Origin: DATGIQ01 sp035295665
GTDB taxonomy: Bacteria; Planctomycetota; Planctomycetia; Gemmatales; Gemmataceae
Direction: 5' to 3'
Length of the DNA: 37,930 nucleotides
NCBI GenBank assembly: GCA_035295665.1
Contig: DATGIQ010000608.1
Location: 1 to 37,930, forward strand
Part shown: positions 35,894 through 37,930 of the stretch, in pieces
Position numbering within the stretch: position 1 is the first letter of the stretch
Layout of the letters: the number at the start of each line of letters is the position of its first letter
Translations under genes and position numbers: made by a program
The notes under the pieces: generated by a model
Databases searched by the model: none
What the model was told of the DNA's origin: nothing
The model's input: the letters and a program-made list of their open reading frames with translations, nothing else

Positions 35894-36689
35894 GGATTTC
35901 CCCTTTTCCCGGTACGGAGCTGTCGCCGGTGAAGCGGCGATAGGCTCCGTCTCGAGCCGCCGTGGGGATCGACAATCCCAATGCCCGCAAGGACCGCGCA
36001 TATAGACTCAAGAAAACGGGGTTGTAGGCACAGGCAAAAGAGAAGGTGGGTAAGAGTCGAATCGGCGTGAGGCAGACAATCGTCCCGCGCGACATCCATG
36101 CTCCCGTCCGAAGCTCGGCACCGGCCATCAGGATGATCGTGCCCCCCTTCATCTGTAAACCGGCGAAGTCGCGCACCGGGCCACGGACCGCGATGATGCC
36201 CCGTTTCATGCGCATCCCGACTTCGATGCCCGCCGAGCCCTCGATCACGATGGTTCCTCCGTTCATCCCGGAAAGGCTCCCCCGGTAAGCCGCACCGATC
36301 TGGCCGCCGGCGTTTCCGGCCACGCGAATGAGTCCGCCGGTCATCTCCGCGCCCACCCAATCCGAAGCGTTGCCCGACACCTCGATGGTGCCGCCCTTCA
36401 TGGCGGCCCCGAGATGCATCCCGGCGTCTCCCAGAATGCGGATGTGGCCGTGCGTCATACCGCGGCCGATCCACTTGACCCGGCCGACATCCCCGCGGAT
36501 CTCGAGCACTTCGCTACCGGGTCCTTCGACCTCGAAGAAGTCGTCGAGACGCCGCTGCCGTTTCCCCAAGACCACCGGCAGCGCGCACACATGATCATGT
36601 CCGAGGGTGGCCATCACGTCGGGTGTCAGGACCTCAGCCTCCAGCGGCACATGGGGACGCTCTTTCAGGGTCAGGATGGTCTGGCTCAT
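35868..36689 (-). CDS. fhcC: formyltransferase/hydrolase complex subunit C (formylmethanofuran dehydrogenase subunit C homologue)
   Basis: The 273-residue product starts at ATG 36689, overlapping the fhcA stop as ATGA. It is a right-handed beta-helix of the GltS-alpha/FwdC type, made of G-rich repeats at about residues 60-190 (ILGDAGMHLGAAMKGGTIEV, GNASDWVGAEMTGGLIRVAG, GNAGGQIGAAYRGSL, GSAGIEVGMRMKRGIIAVRG, MKGGTIILMAGAELRTGAWM). In bacteria the Fhc complex moves the formyl group from formyl-tetrahydromethanopterin to a methanofuran-type cofactor and hydrolyses it to formate. Subunit C is structural and helps bind the cofactor chain. It sits tail-to-tail with the formate dehydrogenase operon. 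Confidence 0.94.
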   Translation of the reverse strand: MSQTILTLKERPHVPLEAEVLTPDVMATLGHDHVCALPVVLGKRQRRLDDFFEVEGPGSEVLEIRGDVGRVKWIGRGMTHGHIRILGDAGMHLGAAMKGGTIEVSGNASDWVGAEMTGGLIRVAGNAGGQIGAAYRGSLSGMNGGTIVIEGSAGIEVGMRMKRGIIAVRGPVRDFAGLQMKGGTIILMAGAELRTGAWMSRGTIVCLTPIRLLPTFSFACAYNPVFLSLYARSLRALGLSIPTAARDGAYRRFTGDSSVPGKGEILIWQQSGS

Positions 36690-37930
36690 CGCGGCGGTTG
36701 CTGGCAGGGGCGGACGTCGGGGTGTTCAATCCGCTCCATCTCCACGGGGTAGTTGTCGAACGACATTGTGTAGTATTGCTGGAACAGCGGACGGATGAAA
36801 TCCTCGACCTGTTTGTCGAAGGAAGGATGCACCAGAAGCCCCTTGCCCTCCACGATCTTGCGGATCTCGCCCTCCTCGAGGACCACCTCGCCGCCCTTGA
36901 TGACATAGCGTGGGTAGGCGAACATCTGGGCCACATCCTTGGTTTGGTTGAAAATCGCGAGGTCGGCGTCGGCCCCGACGCCGAGGTGTCCCTTGTGGGT
37001 CAGTCCCAAGGCTCGCGCCGGGCCTGCCGATGTGAGGATGGCGATCTCAGAGAGGGTGTACTGACGGTCCAGCTCCGGCAGTACCATCCGTTTCAGCGCC
37101 TTGGGCGCGAGTCGCTTCAGTTGCTCGCGGCGGAAGTCTCGGTCCATCAGAAGGTGGATGATCTCGGGATAACGCCAGAAGGCGGCCCCATTGGGGTGGT
37201 CCGTCGTCAGGTACACGCGCCAGGGATCGTCGATGAGCAGCAATAGTTCAAGGCCGACGGCCCACTGGATGGCGTTGACCAGGTTTTTCTCCTTGTAGAC
37301 ATACGGAACAATGCCGCACCCGGTCTCGTTCTCCACGTCCAAGTTGCCCCATTTGCGGCCGGTGAGCTTGTAGAGCAGGTGTTGCCAGGGCCCGTCGGCC
37401 GTGATTGTCACGGTGTTGCCGAACAACACGGCTCCCGCGTCGGTGGTGAGGTTTTTGCGTGCGTTGAACGCCTCGGCAATCTGGACCGATTCCGAGCGCA
37501 TCGTGGCCCAATCATCCCCGCCGTAGGCATGGTACTGCAAGTGGGCCAGGTGGGCACGGTGGCCTTCGAGCACCCGCATCGTTTCCAGCGTCGTCTGAAA
37601 ATTCCCGGGGGTGCCCAGGTTGTTGCAGTGCAGGTGCAGGGGATGCGGCAAGCCGAGGTCGTCCACAATCCCGGCCAGGGCGGAAATAATCATGGCCGGC
37701 GTCACCTTGTCGTAACCCGGCACGGGCTCGAACAGGCCCTTGGCATTCTTGCCCCACTTCCAGGCTGCCACGCCGCCGGGGTTGACCGCCTTGACGCCAT
37801 AGGCCTTGGCTGCCCAGATGTTCCAGGCCGCAACGTGCCGCGCCCGTTCCAGCTCGCCTTGTTCAATCAGGTCGAGCAAGATCTCGTGATTGGCCATCAA
37901 GACGCAACAGGATTTATCGACGATGGGAGT
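36686..37930 (-). CDS. fhcA: formyltransferase/hydrolase complex subunit A (partial, N-terminus beyond the window)
   Basis: The frame is open to the right edge (residues before LMANHEILLDLIEQGE read TPIVDKSCCV), so about 415 C-terminal residues of a protein of roughly 550 are present. It is an amidohydrolase-superfamily homologue of FwdA/FmdA: AVNPGGVAAWKWG, HPLHLHCNNLGTPGNF, LAHLQYHAYGG, LTTDHPNGAAFWRYPEIIHLLMDRDFR, SEIAILTSAGPARALGL, HLGVGADADLAIF. Metal-ligand candidates lie in HPLHLH and TTDHPNG. In archaea this subunit hydrolyses or forms the formyl group; in bacteria it gives formate from formylated carrier. It is directly coupled to fhcC (ATGA). Subunit D, often adjacent in proteobacterial clusters, does not lie between A and C. 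Confidence 0.95.
   Translation of the reverse strand, partial: TPIVDKSCCVLMANHEILLDLIEQGELERARHVAAWNIWAAKAYGVKAVNPGGVAAWKWGKNAKGLFEPVPGYDKVTPAMIISALAGIVDDLGLPHPLHLHCNNLGTPGNFQTTLETMRVLEGHRAHLAHLQYHAYGGDDWATMRSESVQIAEAFNARKNLTTDAGAVLFGNTVTITADGPWQHLLYKLTGRKWGNLDVENETGCGIVPYVYKEKNLVNAIQWAVGLELLLLIDDPWRVYLTTDHPNGAAFWRYPEIIHLLMDRDFRREQLKRLAPKALKRMVLPELDRQYTLSEIAILTSAGPARALGLTHKGHLGVGADADLAIFNQTKDVAQMFAYPRYVIKGGEVVLEEGEIRKIVEGKGLLVHPSFDKQVEDFIRPLFQQYYTMSFDNYPVEMERIEHPDVRPCQQPPR

Noticed and set aside
1..37930. tRNA, rRNA, CRISPR arrays, insertion sequences, prophage
   Set aside because: No cloverleaf or rRNA-like stretches, no regularly spaced direct repeats, and no transposase, integrase or phage structural genes were recognised.

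Overview
The window comes from a GC-rich member of the Planctomycetes, most likely Gemmataceae-like. The evidence is the density of families largely confined to that phylum: secreted PSCyt1/DUF1549/DUF1553 and DUF1587/1595/1592/1588/1585 cytochrome-like proteins, each beside a Tat-exported DUF1501 or DUF1552 partner. WD40 proteins, Gfo/Idh oxidoreductases with Tat signals and a tetrahydromethanopterin-linked formyltransferase/hydrolase (Fhc) system also fit. Assignment is by recognition of protein families, not by a database search.

Layout. 1-5163: a PadR regulator with an embedded promoter/operator and a translationally coupled partner gene, a secreted WD40 protein, a papain-like amidase and a large polytopic membrane protein. 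5422-6911: a metal-binding-type lipoprotein and a SAM methyltransferase. 7184-13484: DUF1501, PSCyt1/DUF1549/LamG/DUF1553, DUF1501. 13586-19244: a LamG gene remnant, a MarR regulator with a palindromic operator, a tandem CE1-type esterase, a Gfo/Idh oxidoreductase and a second CE1 esterase, probably a carbohydrate-ester degradation cluster. 19405-24072: DUF1592-type cytochrome, DUF1552 and a small secreted protein. 24096-27483: a DUF6585-like membrane protein, a BamE/SmpA-like small protein and a cytoplasmic GH13 enzyme. 27879-28541: a reading frame broken by one in-frame TGA that is followed by a SECIS-like hairpin, a candidate new selenoprotein. 28603-29611: a decayed formate/oxalate-type MFS transporter. 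29731-35893: a sigma-54-type promoter followed by fdhD, a selenocysteine formate dehydrogenase alpha subunit (UGA at 31251 plus SECIS), an Fe-S subunit and an NrfD membrane subunit. 35868-37930 (minus strand): fhcC and partial fhcA, convergent with the formate dehydrogenase operon.

How the parts work together. Fhc releases formate from formyl-tetrahydromethanopterin. The adjacent formate dehydrogenase would oxidise formate to CO2 and pass electrons through Fe-S clusters to the quinone pool via NrfD. FdhD supplies the sulfur transfer needed for the Mo/W cofactor. The formate dehydrogenase UGA codon shows that this organism should decode UGA as selenocysteine. That makes the second TGA plus GGUC-loop hairpin at 28062-28091, with the same 18-nt spacing from UGA to loop, the most interesting observation in the window.
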